DNA from: Marinobacter litoralis
GTDB taxonomy: Bacteria > Pseudomonadota > Gammaproteobacteria > Pseudomonadales > Oleiphilaceae
DNA: 64,000 bases
Reading direction: 5' to 3'
Assembly (NCBI RefSeq): GCF_016427555.1
Contig: NZ_JAELVS010000002.1
Coordinates: 488,204 to 552,203 of the forward strand
This document shows, one piece after another, positions 16,922-25,775 of the stretch. The stretch's first letter is position 1. Each line of letters starts with the position of its first letter. Both the position numbers and the translations under genes were made by a program. The notes under the pieces were generated by a model. It made no database searches. It saw only the letters and a list, made by a program, of their open reading frames with translations, and was not told the origin of the DNA.

Positions 16922-17488
16922 GTGAGCACAAAGCCAGAAGACATTGCCAAAGTTGTTAGCGAGCACTCGAAAGAGCGCAGCCTGCCACCGCTGGATAAAT
17001 GGCACCCTGAGCTCTCAGGTGACATGGATTTGGTGATCACTCGTGATGGTCAGTGGGTTTTCAAGGGCAACCCCATCGAGCGGGAAGCGATTGTGAAGTT
17101 GTTTTCGACGATTTTGCGCCGCGAAGACGATGGCCACTATTACTTGCTTACCCCCGTAGAAAAATGGCGCATTCAAGTTGAGGATACCCCCTTGCTGGCA
17201 CATACTTTGACGGCCACCGAGGAGGGCGAAGGTCAGATTCTGAGTTTGACCACCAACATGGGCGAAACTCTCGAGATTGGCAACGACCATGTTTTAAAGG
17301 TTGAAAGCTATCCGGATTCTGATGAGCCAAGGCCGATCATTACTGTGCGTCATGGTGTTGAAGCACGCCTGCAAACCAGCGCATTCTACGATTTGGTTGC
17401 GGTTGCTGAAGAGCGTGAAATCGACGGAATTACCACCCTTGGTGTAATGAGCCACGGAAATTTCTGGAAAATCGGGCAGGGCGGTTGA
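16922..17488 (+). CDS. DUF1285 domain-containing protein
   Basis: The 188-residue protein matches DUF1285: LPPLDKWHPELSGDMDLVITRDGQWVFKGNPIER near residues 20-54, then a beta-rich C-terminal domain ending GVMSHGNFWKIGQ. The fold is two small beta-barrel-like domains; the function is not known. The start is GTG, with AAGGAG 8 bases upstream. No signal peptide or membrane helix is seen, so it is presumably cytoplasmic. Confidence 0.85.
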   Translation: MSTKPEDIAKVVSEHSKERSLPPLDKWHPELSGDMDLVITRDGQWVFKGNPIEREAIVKLFSTILRREDDGHYYLLTPVEKWRIQVEDTPLLAHTLTATEEGEGQILSLTTNMGETLEIGNDHVLKVESYPDSDEPRPIITVRHGVEARLQTSAFYDLVAVAEEREIDGITTLGVMSHGNFWKIGQGG

Positions 17489-17687
17489 AAAGCCCCGAGG
17501 CGTCTCCATAAAGAAGGTAGAAAACGCAGTCTGTCACTTGTTAAACTGTGGTTTCTTTCTTGTTATCGAGCCAGGCTCTCTAACGAGGCCGGTGGTCGTT
17601 AGTCCCTCTGTGCAGTGCATCTGTTCACGTTCCTTTCGATTACCTCCATTTTAAATACATAGTCACTGCGACTTGCAAGGAGATCAC

Positions 17688-18149
17688 ATGGCCCAACCAC
17701 GTGTTGTCACCATCCATTACACGCTTACCAACGACCAGGGAGAGCAGCTTGACTCCTCCCGTGTAGAAGGCCGTGAGCCTCTGTCTTACCTGGAAGGTGC
17801 ACAGAACATCATCGGTGGACTGGAAAGCGCACTGAACGAAAAGAACGCTGGCGATCAGGTTAAAGTGTCTGTAGCGCCTGCTGAAGGCTACGGCGAAGTT
17901 AACGAAGAGCTGATCCAGCCTGTTCCTCGCTCCGCTTTCGAAGGTGTAGACACCATCGAGCCGGGCATGCAGTTCCAAGCACAGACTCCGGGCGGCCCTC
18001 AGGTTGTTCGTGTTGTTGAAGTAAGCGAAGAAACGGTTACTATAGACGCAAACCACCCGCTGGCGGGTGAGACTCTGCACTTCGACGTAGAAGTTGTAGA
18101 AGCTCGCGAAGCAACTGACGAAGAGCAAGAGCACGGCCACGTGCACTGA
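17688..18149 (+). CDS. FKBP-type peptidyl-prolyl isomerase, SlyD-like
   Basis: The 153-residue protein has the FKBP half-domain VVTIHYTLTNDQGEQLDSS, then the inserted-in-flap arrangement PLSYLEGAQNIIGGLESAL and VAPAEGYGEVNEELIQPV, as in SlyD and FkpB. It ends in a short acidic His-containing tail (EEQEHGHVH) that could bind nickel weakly. It speeds proline isomerisation in folding proteins. The ATG at 17688 follows AAGGAGA by 4 bases; an in-frame TTG at 17673 lies upstream of that site and is rejected. A strong terminator follows. Confidence 0.93.
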   Translation: MAQPRVVTIHYTLTNDQGEQLDSSRVEGREPLSYLEGAQNIIGGLESALNEKNAGDQVKVSVAPAEGYGEVNEELIQPVPRSAFEGVDTIEPGMQFQAQTPGGPQVVRVVEVSEETVTIDANHPLAGETLHFDVEVVEAREATDEEQEHGHVH

Positions 18150-18170
18150 TCTCTTCCGAAAGGGTGATCA

Positions 18171-18200
18171 AAAACGGCTCCCTCGGGAGCCGTTTTTTTT
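18171..18200. terminator. Rho-independent terminator after the FKBP gene
   Basis: The stem ACGGCTCCC/GGGAGCCGT with a short loop is flanked by A and T tracts, giving eight T residues on the plus strand. It ends the FKBP transcript. Confidence 0.9.
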
Positions 18201-18214
18201 GTGACTGCTAAACG

Positions 18215-18245
18215 CCAAAAAGCCGGGACGATCCCGGCTTTTTGG
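18215..18245. terminator. Bidirectional terminator after ETF-QO gene
   Basis: CCAAAAAGCCGGGA-CGA-TCCCGGCTTTTTGG is a nearly perfect inverted repeat with a T tract on both strands. It lies 18 bp past the ETF-QO stop and mainly serves that minus-strand gene. Together with the preceding hairpin it isolates the two convergent genes. Confidence 0.88.
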
Positions 18246-18263
18246 TCATATCCGAAGATTTTA

Positions 18264-19916
18264 TTACATATTCGGATAGTTCGGACCGCCGCTACCTTCC
18301 GGCGTTACCCAGGTGATGTTCTGCGAAGGATCCTTGATGTCACAGGTCTTACAGTGAACACAGTTCTGGGCGTTAATCTGGAACTTCTTGCCGCTTCCGT
18401 CTTCGGCTTCAACCACCTCGTATACGCCAGCCGGGCAGTAACGCTGCGCGGGCTCGTCGTACTTCGGCAGGTTAACCTGCAACGGAATGTCCGGGTCGGT
18501 CAGCTTCAGGTGAATCGGCTGGTCTTCCTCGTGGTTGGTGTTCGAGATGAACACTGAGCTCAAGCGATCGAAGGTCAGTACGTTGTCCGGCTTCGGATAG
18601 TTGATCTTCTTGCAGTCCGCTGCAGGCTTCATGGCTGCGTAATCCGGAGTGGTGTCACGGAACGTGAAGGGCAGGCTTCCGCGCAGAATGTTCTGCTCGA
18701 AGAACGCAATTGCACCGCCCACAAAGTTACCGAACTTGTGCATGGCCGGACCAAAATTACGCTCGGCGTATAGCTCTTTGTACAACCAGCTGTCTTCGAA
18801 ACGCTTCGCGAAGCTGGTGATTTCTTCGCCGTTCTTGCCTTCTTTCAGTGCTTCAAATACTGCTTCAGCACCCAGCAGGCCAGACTTCATTGCAGTGTGG
18901 GAACCTTTAATCTTGGAGCTGTTCAGCGTACCGGCGTCACAGCCCAGCAGCAGACCACCCGGGAAGCTCATCTTCGGCAGAGCGTTGTAGCCGCCTTTGG
19001 TGATAGCGCGAGCACCGTAAGCAACGCGTTTACCGCCTTCCAGGTACTTCTTCACTTCTGGGTGATGCTTGAGGCGCTGGAACTCTTCAAACGGGCTCAG
19101 GTGCGGGTTGCTGTAAGACAGGTCCGTGATCAGACCCACATACACCTGACCACCTTCCAGGTGATACAGGAAAGAACCGCCGGTAGAGCCGGATTCGTTC
19201 AGCGGCCAGCCAGTGGTGTGAACAACCAGGCCTGGCTCGTGCTTAGCCGGGTCGATGTCCCACAGTTCTTTGATGCCGATGCCGTAATGCTGTGGATCTT
19301 TGCCTTCGTCGAGCTTGAAATCGTTAATCAGGCGCTTGCCCAGGTGACCACGACAGCCTTCGGTGAACAGGGTGTACTTGGCGCGCAGTTCCATGCCCGG
19401 CATGTAGCCGTCTTTCTGGGAGCCGTCACGGGCTACACCCATATCGCCAGTGATAATACCTTTGACCTGGCCATCTTCTACGATGGTTTCTGAAGCGGCG
19501 AAGCCTGGGTATACCTCTACGCCCAGCTGTTCGGCCTGTTCGGCCAACCAGCGGCACAGGTTGCCAAGGCTGATGATGTAGTTGCCGTGGTTGTGCATAT
19601 TCTTGGGCACAAACGCGTTCGGAATCTTGGTGGCTTTTTCCTGATCTTTCAGCAGGAAAATATCGTCCCGGGTAACCGGAGTGTTCAGAGGCGCGCCTCT
19701 TTCTTTCCAGTCAGGGAAGAGTTCGTTCAGGGCGGTTGGCTCGAAAACGGTACCGGCGAGGATATGTGCACCAACCTCGGAACCTTTTTCTACTACACAA
19801 ACAGTCAGTTCTTCACCGGCTTCTTGGGCCAGTTGCATGACTCGGCAGGCTGCCGACAGTCCCGCAGGGCCGCCGCCTACGATCAGAACATCAAATTCCA
19901 TCGATTCGCGTTCCAC
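18264..19916 (-). CDS. Electron transfer flavoprotein-ubiquinone oxidoreductase
   Basis: The 550-residue membrane-associated enzyme passes electrons from reduced ETF to ubiquinone during fatty-acid and amino-acid oxidation. It has the FAD motif DVLIVGGGPAGLSAACRV near residue 10. The C-terminal 4Fe-4S site has Cys494 in RYCPAGVY and Cys519, Cys522 and Cys525 in NCVHCKTCDIKDP. The GTG start at 19916 has GGAG six bases upstream, better than the internal ATG at 19901. It diverges from etfBA, and a palindromic operator lies between. Confidence 0.96.
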   Translation of the reverse strand: MERESMEFDVLIVGGGPAGLSAACRVMQLAQEAGEELTVCVVEKGSEVGAHILAGTVFEPTALNELFPDWKERGAPLNTPVTRDDIFLLKDQEKATKIPNAFVPKNMHNHGNYIISLGNLCRWLAEQAEQLGVEVYPGFAASETIVEDGQVKGIITGDMGVARDGSQKDGYMPGMELRAKYTLFTEGCRGHLGKRLINDFKLDEGKDPQHYGIGIKELWDIDPAKHEPGLVVHTTGWPLNESGSTGGSFLYHLEGGQVYVGLITDLSYSNPHLSPFEEFQRLKHHPEVKKYLEGGKRVAYGARAITKGGYNALPKMSFPGGLLLGCDAGTLNSSKIKGSHTAMKSGLLGAEAVFEALKEGKNGEEITSFAKRFEDSWLYKELYAERNFGPAMHKFGNFVGGAIAFFEQNILRGSLPFTFRDTTPDYAAMKPAADCKKINYPKPDNVLTFDRLSSVFISNTNHEEDQPIHLKLTDPDIPLQVNLPKYDEPAQRYCPAGVYEVVEAEDGSGKKFQINAQNCVHCKTCDIKDPSQNITWVTPEGSGGPNYPNM

Positions 19917-20247
19917 GTTGGTCTCCTCATCTCATACAGCTTTAATGAATGTTATTTTCCGAAGGATAACGCATTTGACAAATCAAACAAACGTTTGTTT
20001 GAAATTTGCACTCACCTTTGGCATTGTACGTATACACCGAAATAACGTGTGTTTTGAGTCGATTTTTAGTATCGTCTCATTGCCTGGCCGGGTCAACCCG
20101 GTCGATTGGCTGTGAACGCAGGCCTGGAGCGTCGGATGGGGCAATTCCCCCTTCTGTTTTAACCTGCAGTATTGTCATGCTTTATGTGGCAGGCGCTCTT
20201 TTTAGTACTGTGCATCATTAAACCCATTGTAGAAGAACGAGGAATCT
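19917..20247. other. 331-bp divergent control region between ETF-QO and etfBA
   Basis: No gene is seen. The region holds ribosome sites at both ends, a 20-bp palindrome at 19983-20002 and a perfect TTGACA hexamer at 19975-19980 without a clear -10 partner. It is the shared regulatory region of the electron-transfer flavoprotein system. Confidence 0.75.
19983..20002. promoter_or_regulatory. Perfect 20-bp palindrome, candidate PsrA-type operator
   Basis: TCAAACAAACGTTTGTTTGA is identical on both strands. The inner CAAAC-N-GTTTG pattern is that of PsrA boxes, the TetR-family fatty-acid sensor of pseudomonads known to control etf genes. It lies next to a TTGACA hexamer, so binding would block transcription. 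PsrA itself is not in the window. Confidence 0.75.
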
Positions 20248-20997
20248 ATGAAGGTTCTGGTCGCTGTAAAACGAGTTATCGACTACAACGTAAAGGTGCG
20301 CGTCAAGCCGGACAACACCGGTGTTGACCTCGCCAACGTCAAAATGGCAATGAACCCGTTCTGCGAAATCGCAGTTGAAGAAGCGGTTCGTTTGAAAGAA
20401 AAAGGCGTTGCCACCGAAATCGTTGTTGTATCCATTGGCCCGAAGGCCTCCCAGGAGCAAATTCGTACTGCTCTGGCATTGGGCGCTGACCGTGGTATCC
20501 ACATCGAGACTGACGAAGAAGTCCAATCCCTCGAAGCGGCCAAGCTGCTTAAAGCTGTCGTTGAGAAAGAAGAGCCGAAGCTGGTTATTCTGGGTAAACA
20601 GTCCATCGATTCCGACAACAACCAGACGGGCCAGATGCTGGCCGCTCTGACCGGCATGGGTCAGGGTACTTTCGCTTCAGAAGTCGTTGTTGACGGCGAA
20701 AAAGTTAACGTAACCCGCGAAGTAGACGGCGGTCTGATGACTGTTGCTCTGAACCTGCCTGCGGTTGTTACCACTGACTTGCGTCTGAACGAGCCGCGCT
20801 ACGCTTCTCTGCCGAACATCATGAAGGCGAAGAAGAAGCCCCTCGAGACAGTAAGCACAGCAGACCTGGGTGTTGAAGTTGCACCTCGTCTGTCCACCCT
20901 GAAGGTAGAAGCGCCTGCAGCACGTCAGGCTGGTATCAAGGTGGCTGATGTTGCTGAACTGGTGGATAAACTGAAGAACGAAGCGAAGGTGATCTAA
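20248..20997 (+). CDS. etfB: Electron transfer flavoprotein subunit beta
   Basis: The 249-residue protein shows ETF-beta hallmarks: [20 protein letters not shown] at the N-terminus, [18 protein letters not shown] near 38, [19 protein letters not shown] near 122 and the C-terminal recognition region after [18 protein letters not shown] near 190. With EtfA it forms the soluble dimer (FAD plus AMP) that collects electrons from acyl-CoA dehydrogenases. Its TAA stop is immediately followed by the etfA ATG. Confidence 0.97.
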   Translation: MKVLVAVKRVIDYNVKVRVKPDNTGVDLANVKMAMNPFCEIAVEEAVRLKEKGVATEIVVVSIGPKASQEQIRTALALGADRGIHIETDEEVQSLEAAKLLKAVVEKEEPKLVILGKQSIDSDNNQTGQMLAALTGMGQGTFASEVVVDGEKVNVTREVDGGLMTVALNLPAVVTTDLRLNEPRYASLPNIMKAKKKPLETVSTADLGVEVAPRLSTLKVEAPAARQAGIKVADVAELVDKLKNEAKVI

Positions 20998-21939
20998 ATG
21001 AGCATCCTGGTAATTGCTGAACACGACAACAGCAGCCTGAAGCAGGCTACTCTGAACGTTGTAGCGGCAGCCAAGGCTATCGGTGGTGACATCGACGTGC
21101 TGGTTGCTGGTGAAAACGTAGGTGCCGTCGCCGAAGCCGCTGCAAAAGCCGAAGGCGTAAACAAGGTTCTGGTTGCTGACAACGCAGCCTACGGCCACTT
21201 CCTGGCTGAAAACCTGAGTGAGCTGGTTGCAGAAGTAGGTAAGGGCTACAGCCACATCCTGACCTCTGCCGGCACCACTGGTAAAGACTTCATGCCTCGC
21301 GTAGCTGCGCTGCTGGACGTTGCCCAGGTTTCTGACATCATCCGTGTTGAGTCTGAAGACACGTTTGTACGTCCGATCTACGCGGGTAACGCCATCGCGA
21401 CTGTTAAAGCAAGCGACAGCATCAAAGTTGTTACTGTTCGTCCGACAGGTTTTGATCCGGTAGCTGCTGAAGGCGGCTCTGCTTCTGTAGAACAGCTGGA
21501 CGTTGTTAAAGACGCTGGCTTGTCCTCTTTCGTAGGTGAAGAGAAAGCAGCTTCTGACCGTCCTGACCTGGCTTCTGCCGGCATCGTCATCTCCGGTGGC
21601 CGTGGTATGCAGAACGGCGAAAACTTCAAGATGCTTGAGCAAGTAGCTGACCTGATGGGCGCTGCTGTAGGTGCTTCCCGTGCCGCAGTTGACGCAGGCT
21701 TCGTACCGAACGACATGCAGGTAGGCCAGACAGGTAAGATCGTTGCGCCTCAGCTGTACGTAGCGGTTGGTATCTCTGGTGCTATCCAGCACTTGGCAGG
21801 TATGTCTGACTCCAAAGTGATCGTTGCGATCAACAAGGACGAAGAAGCTCCGATCTTCCAGGTTGCCGATTACGGTCTGGTAGCGGACCTGTTCGAAGCT
21901 GTTCCTCAGCTTGAAGAAGAGTTGAAGAAAGTTCTGTAA
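20998..21939 (+). CDS. etfA: Electron transfer flavoprotein subunit alpha
   Basis: The 313-residue protein has an N-terminal ETF alpha/beta domain and the C-terminal FAD-binding domain: [20 protein letters not shown] near 199, [11 protein letters not shown] near 223, [20 protein letters not shown] near 241 and [18 protein letters not shown] near 278. It holds the FAD of the ETF dimer. Both etf genes use similar codon choices and end at a strong terminator, forming a two-gene operon opposite the ETF-QO gene. Confidence 0.97.
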   Translation: MSILVIAEHDNSSLKQATLNVVAAAKAIGGDIDVLVAGENVGAVAEAAAKAEGVNKVLVADNAAYGHFLAENLSELVAEVGKGYSHILTSAGTTGKDFMPRVAALLDVAQVSDIIRVESEDTFVRPIYAGNAIATVKASDSIKVVTVRPTGFDPVAAEGGSASVEQLDVVKDAGLSSFVGEEKAASDRPDLASAGIVISGGRGMQNGENFKMLEQVADLMGAAVGASRAAVDAGFVPNDMQVGQTGKIVAPQLYVAVGISGAIQHLAGMSDSKVIVAINKDEEAPIFQVADYGLVADLFEAVPQLEEELKKVL

Positions 21940-21954
21940 CTTTCTGATCTCTTT

Positions 21955-21982
21955 AAAAAAGGCACCCTAGGGTGCCTTTTTT
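21955..21982. terminator. Bidirectional terminator after etfA
   Basis: AAAAAAGGCACCC-TAGGGTGCCTTTTTT is a perfect inverted repeat with T tracts on both strands. The stop codon of the convergent minus-strand gene (21967-21969) lies inside the hairpin, so the element serves both transcripts. Confidence 0.92.
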
Positions 21983-22422
21983 GTTTTTGAGATAATGCGT
22001 TTCTCGGCTTTGCCGATGAACAAGCTGTCGGCCAGTATGTGTACGGCTCGGTTCGTGGTTCGTACCACTTGATACACCTGCTCGCTTTTTTCGTGATGGG
22101 TCTTCTTTACCTTTCGGGCCGTGTTCTTGAATTCTTCATCCTTGGCGAACCGGTCAATCAGGCCAAATGTGGTATTGGCAATAACCTTGTGCACTTTTTC
22201 AACGGCAGTTGCGCCACCGGATACAGTGTCTTCCATCAGCTTGGCGCGATGACGCACCTCGAGCAGCTCCATTCTTTTTCGCTGGATCTCGCTTTGTGCA
22301 TGCAGCCGGCTGGCGTTGAGTATACGAAGTTGACTGCGGGTAGTGGCCGATTCCCTGAAGCCCGCAGCCAGCAAACCAGCGCTCAGAGCCAGACACACTC
22401 CGGCGGTTATCAAAATGACCAT
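21967..22422 (-). CDS. Hypothetical membrane-anchored protein
   Basis: The 151-residue protein starts with one transmembrane segment (VILITAGVCLALSAGLLAAGF, about 2-22), followed by a basic, largely helical region with heptad-like spacing (about 30-75) and a Lys-rich tail ending KTKKAP. I do not recognise a family. It follows another anchored small protein by 11 bp, so the two are probably co-expressed and may interact in the membrane. Conservation in related genomes would be the main test of its reality; the terminator at its end and its ordinary codon use support it. Confidence 0.6.
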   Translation of the reverse strand: MVILITAGVCLALSAGLLAAGFRESATTRSQLRILNASRLHAQSEIQRKRMELLEVRHRAKLMEDTVSGGATAVEKVHKVIANTTFGLIDRFAKDEEFKNTARKVKKTHHEKSEQVYQVVRTTNRAVHILADSLFIGKAEKRIISKTKKAP

Positions 22423-22433
22423 GATGGGTTACC

Positions 22434-22763
22434 TCAGCGATATTCGATTTGCATATCAACATCAATTTCGCGCGCTTCCAGTTCGCTCGTCAATTCCTTC
22501 AGAACTTCCTGATACACCATTTTAGTTGCTGTTGTTGGCAAGCGGTCTCCGATCAGCCGCCCAGCTTTTGATTCCCGTTTTGCCAGCCCGATAGGGTCCA
22601 GCACCTTCAGGACGATCGCCAGCTCCGGCTCGGGTTGGTGCTCCGGTATATTTTCACGCTCAAGCATTTGTTGAATCATTTTGCGCTGCACCATCAGTTG
22701 CCAAAGCAGAATGCCACTCATGCAGGCCAGCACGAAACTCGTTACAAGCAGGAATACAATCAC
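22434..22763 (-). CDS. Hypothetical small membrane-anchored protein
   Basis: The 109-residue protein has one N-terminal transmembrane helix (IVFLLVTSFVLACMSGILLWQLMV, about 2-25), a short coiled segment and a soluble domain with LKVLDPIGLAKRESKAGRLIGDRLP and a helical end rich in acidic residues. The soluble part begins like a small conserved domain, but I cannot name it. GGAGG lies 6 bases upstream of the ATG. It precedes the next anchored protein by 11 bp. Confidence 0.6.
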   Translation of the reverse strand: MIVFLLVTSFVLACMSGILLWQLMVQRKMIQQMLERENIPEHQPEPELAIVLKVLDPIGLAKRESKAGRLIGDRLPTTATKMVYQEVLKELTSELEAREIDVDMQIEYR

Positions 22764-22930
22764 GTATGTCCTCCGGGGTGTTTGTTAAGGTGTGACCAGT
22801 GTGAACCTGCATCACTGCGAAACGATTGGCCGGAAGGACGCTGTTTTCATAAAAAGATGAAAGTAACACGCACGATTAAACCTGTTACCATCGTTTCCAT
22901 CATAAAATCCAATAAAGACAAGGACACGCA

Positions 22931-24169
22931 ATGACTAAGACACAGGCAAATTACGATCTGATTGTATTTGGTGCCACCAGTTTCGTAGGCCAGATACTCA
23001 CCGATTACCTCGCCAAAAACTATGGCGTGGGCGGTGGTGTGAAATGGGCCATTGCCGGCCGCTCCGAAGCCAAACTGAATGATCTGAAAGCTACGTTGGG
23101 TGCTGAAGCGGCGGACTTGCCCGTGCTGATTGCCGACGCCAGCGACGAAACGGCGTTGTTTGCCCTGTGCGAGCAAACCAAAGTAGTGATCTCAACGGTC
23201 GGCCCCTACGCGTTGTATGGTGAGCCGATGATCAAAGCCTGTGTAAGTACCGGTACCGATTACTGCGATTTGACTGGTGAAGTCCAGTGGATCAGCCGCA
23301 TGATCAAACGTTACGAAGAGCAAGCCAAACTGAGCGGCGCGCGCATTGTGCATTGTTGCGGTTTTGATTCGATTCCATCGGATATGGGCGTTTGGTTCCT
23401 TCAGAAGAATGCTGAGGAAACCTTTGGCAAACCGTGCCAGGACGTTCGTATGCGAGTTAAGGTGGCCAAGGGTGGCCTATCGGGCGGCACGGTTGCGTCC
23501 ATGATCAATATCGCGAAAGAAGTGGGTGCCGATCCCAAATTGCGTAAAGAGCTGGCCAACCCGTTCTCCATCTGTCCGCCGGAGCATCGCTCAAAGGTAA
23601 GGCAGCCGAACTTGAAATCTGCTGAGTACGACAAAGACTTCGGCGCATGGTTGGCACCGTTCGTGATGGGAGCCATCAACACCCGAGTGGTTCACCGTTC
23701 GAACGCGGTACAAGGTACTCGCTACGGCAAAGAGTTCACCTACGATGAAGCGATCATGACAGGGAAGGGCACTAAAGGCCGGTTGACGGCCTACGGTGTG
23801 GTAGCCGCTTTGGGTGCTTTCCTGACTGCTTCGGCGATAAAGCCAACCCGTTGGGTGGTCGAGAAGCTGGTACCTCAGCCTGGTGAAGGCCCAACACCGG
23901 AAGCGCAGGAAGCCGGCTTTTACGACATTCGCTTTATTGGCCGTACTCAAGATGGCAAAACCATGATCACCAAAGTGACCGGCGACCGCGACCCGGGCTA
24001 CGGTTCGACCGCGAAAATGCTGGGTGAAGCCGGTGTGTGTATGGCACAGGATATCGGTGAAGAACTGTCCGGCGGTTTCTGGACGCCGTCTTCGGCGATG
24101 AACGGTAAACTTCATGAGCGCCTGACCAGCAATGCGGGCCTGACCTTTGAAGTACTGGAAACCCGGTAA
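22931..24169 (+). CDS. Saccharopine dehydrogenase-like NAD(P)-binding protein
   Basis: The 412-residue protein has an N-terminal Rossmann fold (YDLIVFGATSFVGQILTDYLAK at about 8-29, WAIAGRSEAKL near 38) and the motif VGPYALYGEPMIKACVSTGTDYCDLTGE near 94-121, typical of the trans-acting enoyl reductase/saccharopine-dehydrogenase-like family (COG3268). CCGFDSIPSDMG follows near 144. Related proteins reduce double bonds in lipid biosynthesis in mycobacteria; no such partner is nearby here. A stretch near 290-310 is hydrophobic. Its substrate is unknown. Confidence 0.88.
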   Translation: MTKTQANYDLIVFGATSFVGQILTDYLAKNYGVGGGVKWAIAGRSEAKLNDLKATLGAEAADLPVLIADASDETALFALCEQTKVVISTVGPYALYGEPMIKACVSTGTDYCDLTGEVQWISRMIKRYEEQAKLSGARIVHCCGFDSIPSDMGVWFLQKNAEETFGKPCQDVRMRVKVAKGGLSGGTVASMINIAKEVGADPKLRKELANPFSICPPEHRSKVRQPNLKSAEYDKDFGAWLAPFVMGAINTRVVHRSNAVQGTRYGKEFTYDEAIMTGKGTKGRLTAYGVVAALGAFLTASAIKPTRWVVEKLVPQPGEGPTPEAQEAGFYDIRFIGRTQDGKTMITKVTGDRDPGYGSTAKMLGEAGVCMAQDIGEELSGGFWTPSSAMNGKLHERLTSNAGLTFEVLETR

Positions 24170-24173
24170 GCGC

Positions 24174-25775
24174 CTAACTCAGGTGCAGAATGTGGTCGGA
24201 AGGCAGCAGTGCTTCCGGCCCATGGCCCAGACTGATGACCGTGCGGCCTTCCAGCCAACGGTCAATCAGTGGCGCGATGCGGGCCCGGGTATCGGCATCT
24301 ACGCCGGTAAACGGCTCGTCCAGTATCACCAAGGGAGCGCTTGATAGCAGCACCCGGGCCAGAACCAAACGCCGGGCTTCTCCGCCTGATAATCGATTAC
24401 CACCGCTGCCCAGCCACGTGTCCAGTGCTGCGTCTTCCCGCTTAAACCTCTCTGCCAGTTCCACCAGCTCCAAGACTCGCCATAAATCTGCGTCTGTTGC
24501 CTTTGGGTTACCCAGCAGGAGATTGGCTTTCACCGTATCCTCAAACACCACGGTACGTTGTGTCAGATAGACGCAATCGGGCCGTTCTATGGTGCCTGAC
24601 AGCGCTGGAATCACGCCCGCAAAGGTATCAGCCAAGGAGGATTTCCCGCTGCCAGATACCCCAACAATACCGAGGCGATCGCCGGCCTGAACCGACAGCG
24701 AAAAGTGCGTCATGACAGGTGCGCTGCCGGGGTGACCGATGGAAAGATCAGATGCCGCCAGTGTGGTGCCCGCCGCTGTGTTAGCCGGCTGCACGCCCGA
24801 GGGTGTGATTTCCTCATTCAACCGCCTGGCAGCGGCCACTGTTGCACCGAGTTTGCCAAAAGCATCCGGGAGCATGGCGTACACTTCGTTCAGCCCCAGC
24901 AAAACGATGGGCAGCATGACCAACACGGGGCCCGAGACAGATCCGTTTTGAAACAAGGAAAATCCGGCCCAAAGCACAAACACTGCGCTGACATTGATCA
25001 GTAACTGAGTGAAGGCTAAGTGCCAGCCGGTCCGGGTCTCGATAACCGCCTGGTCTTTGTCCAGCGTTAGTGATTGCCGCTTCAAGAGGGCTGCGTGCTT
25101 ACCGATCCGGCCAGCAGCCGTCAGCTCTGAAAACCCTTCCAGATGTTCGATGACTTCGCTGCGCAGGTGTTCCTGGCGCTCATTCAATTTGCCGGCAAGT
25201 GTCTGTGTTCGGCAGTACAAAGCCCAGCTGGCAATCAAAAAAGCTGTAGCCAGCATCGCCAGCAGGATTAAGGCAATTTGCCACGTGAACAGCAGCCAAA
25301 CCAACGCCACCACGAGCAATGTTACTACCGCTGCCAAAGCCGCAGGCGCCACAAGGCGAAGGTACAAAGTATCGAGAGCATCCACGTCGGAGGTGAGCCG
25401 GGACAGCCAATGAGCGCCTTTGTGGCGGCCTCTGTCTCTGTGCCCCGATTGGGCCATGCGATCGAACAGCGCAACCCGAATGTCGGTTAACAAGCGCAGA
25501 ACCGTATTGTGGTTATAAAGCCGTTCCAGATACCGGGCAACCGTGCGCGACACCGCGAAGAATCGAATGCCACCACCGGGCACGTATAAATTGATGTAGG
25601 CCTGAATGCCCGCCGCAAACAACAAGCCCACCAGAGCAGTTTCGGTCAAAAACCAGCCGGACAACGCAAGCAGGGCAATGCCGGAAATCAGCGTGGCTAA
25701 CAGCAAAAGTGCGCCGACAAACAGACGCCCACGGCGCTGTAGAATCAAATGGAACCAGGGGCGAAGATCACGCAT
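24174..25775 (-). CDS. cydC: Thiol reductant ABC exporter subunit CydC
   Basis: The 533-residue half-transporter has six N-terminal transmembrane helices and a C-terminal ATPase with Walker A GIVGVSGSGKSS, signature RLSGGEARRL and Walker B LVILDEPFTGVD. With CydD it exports glutathione and cysteine to the periplasm, which is needed for assembling cytochrome bd. It overlaps the end of the cydD gene by 8 bp and is the last gene of the cydABDC operon. Length fits the family (E. coli CydC 573) with a somewhat short linker. Confidence 0.93.
   Translation of the reverse strand: MRDLRPWFHLILQRRGRLFVGALLLLATLISGIALLALSGWFLTETALVGLLFAAGIQAYINLYVPGGGIRFFAVSRTVARYLERLYNHNTVLRLLTDIRVALFDRMAQSGHRDRGRHKGAHWLSRLTSDVDALDTLYLRLVAPAALAAVVTLLVVALVWLLFTWQIALILLAMLATAFLIASWALYCRTQTLAGKLNERQEHLRSEVIEHLEGFSELTAAGRIGKHAALLKRQSLTLDKDQAVIETRTGWHLAFTQLLINVSAVFVLWAGFSLFQNGSVSGPVLVMLPIVLLGLNEVYAMLPDAFGKLGATVAAARRLNEEITPSGVQPANTAAGTTLAASDLSIGHPGSAPVMTHFSLSVQAGDRLGIVGVSGSGKSSLADTFAGVIPALSGTIERPDCVYLTQRTVVFEDTVKANLLLGNPKATDADLWRVLELVELAERFKREDAALDTWLGSGGNRLSGGEARRLVLARVLLSSAPLVILDEPFTGVDADTRARIAPLIDRWLEGRTVISLGHGPEALLPSDHILHLS

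Noticed and set aside
20677..21792. Long open frame of 371 codons on the minus strand over etfBA
   Set aside because: It lies antisense to two well-recognised genes, has low-complexity content rich in Val, Ser and Asn, and matches no family; it is a codon-bias shadow.
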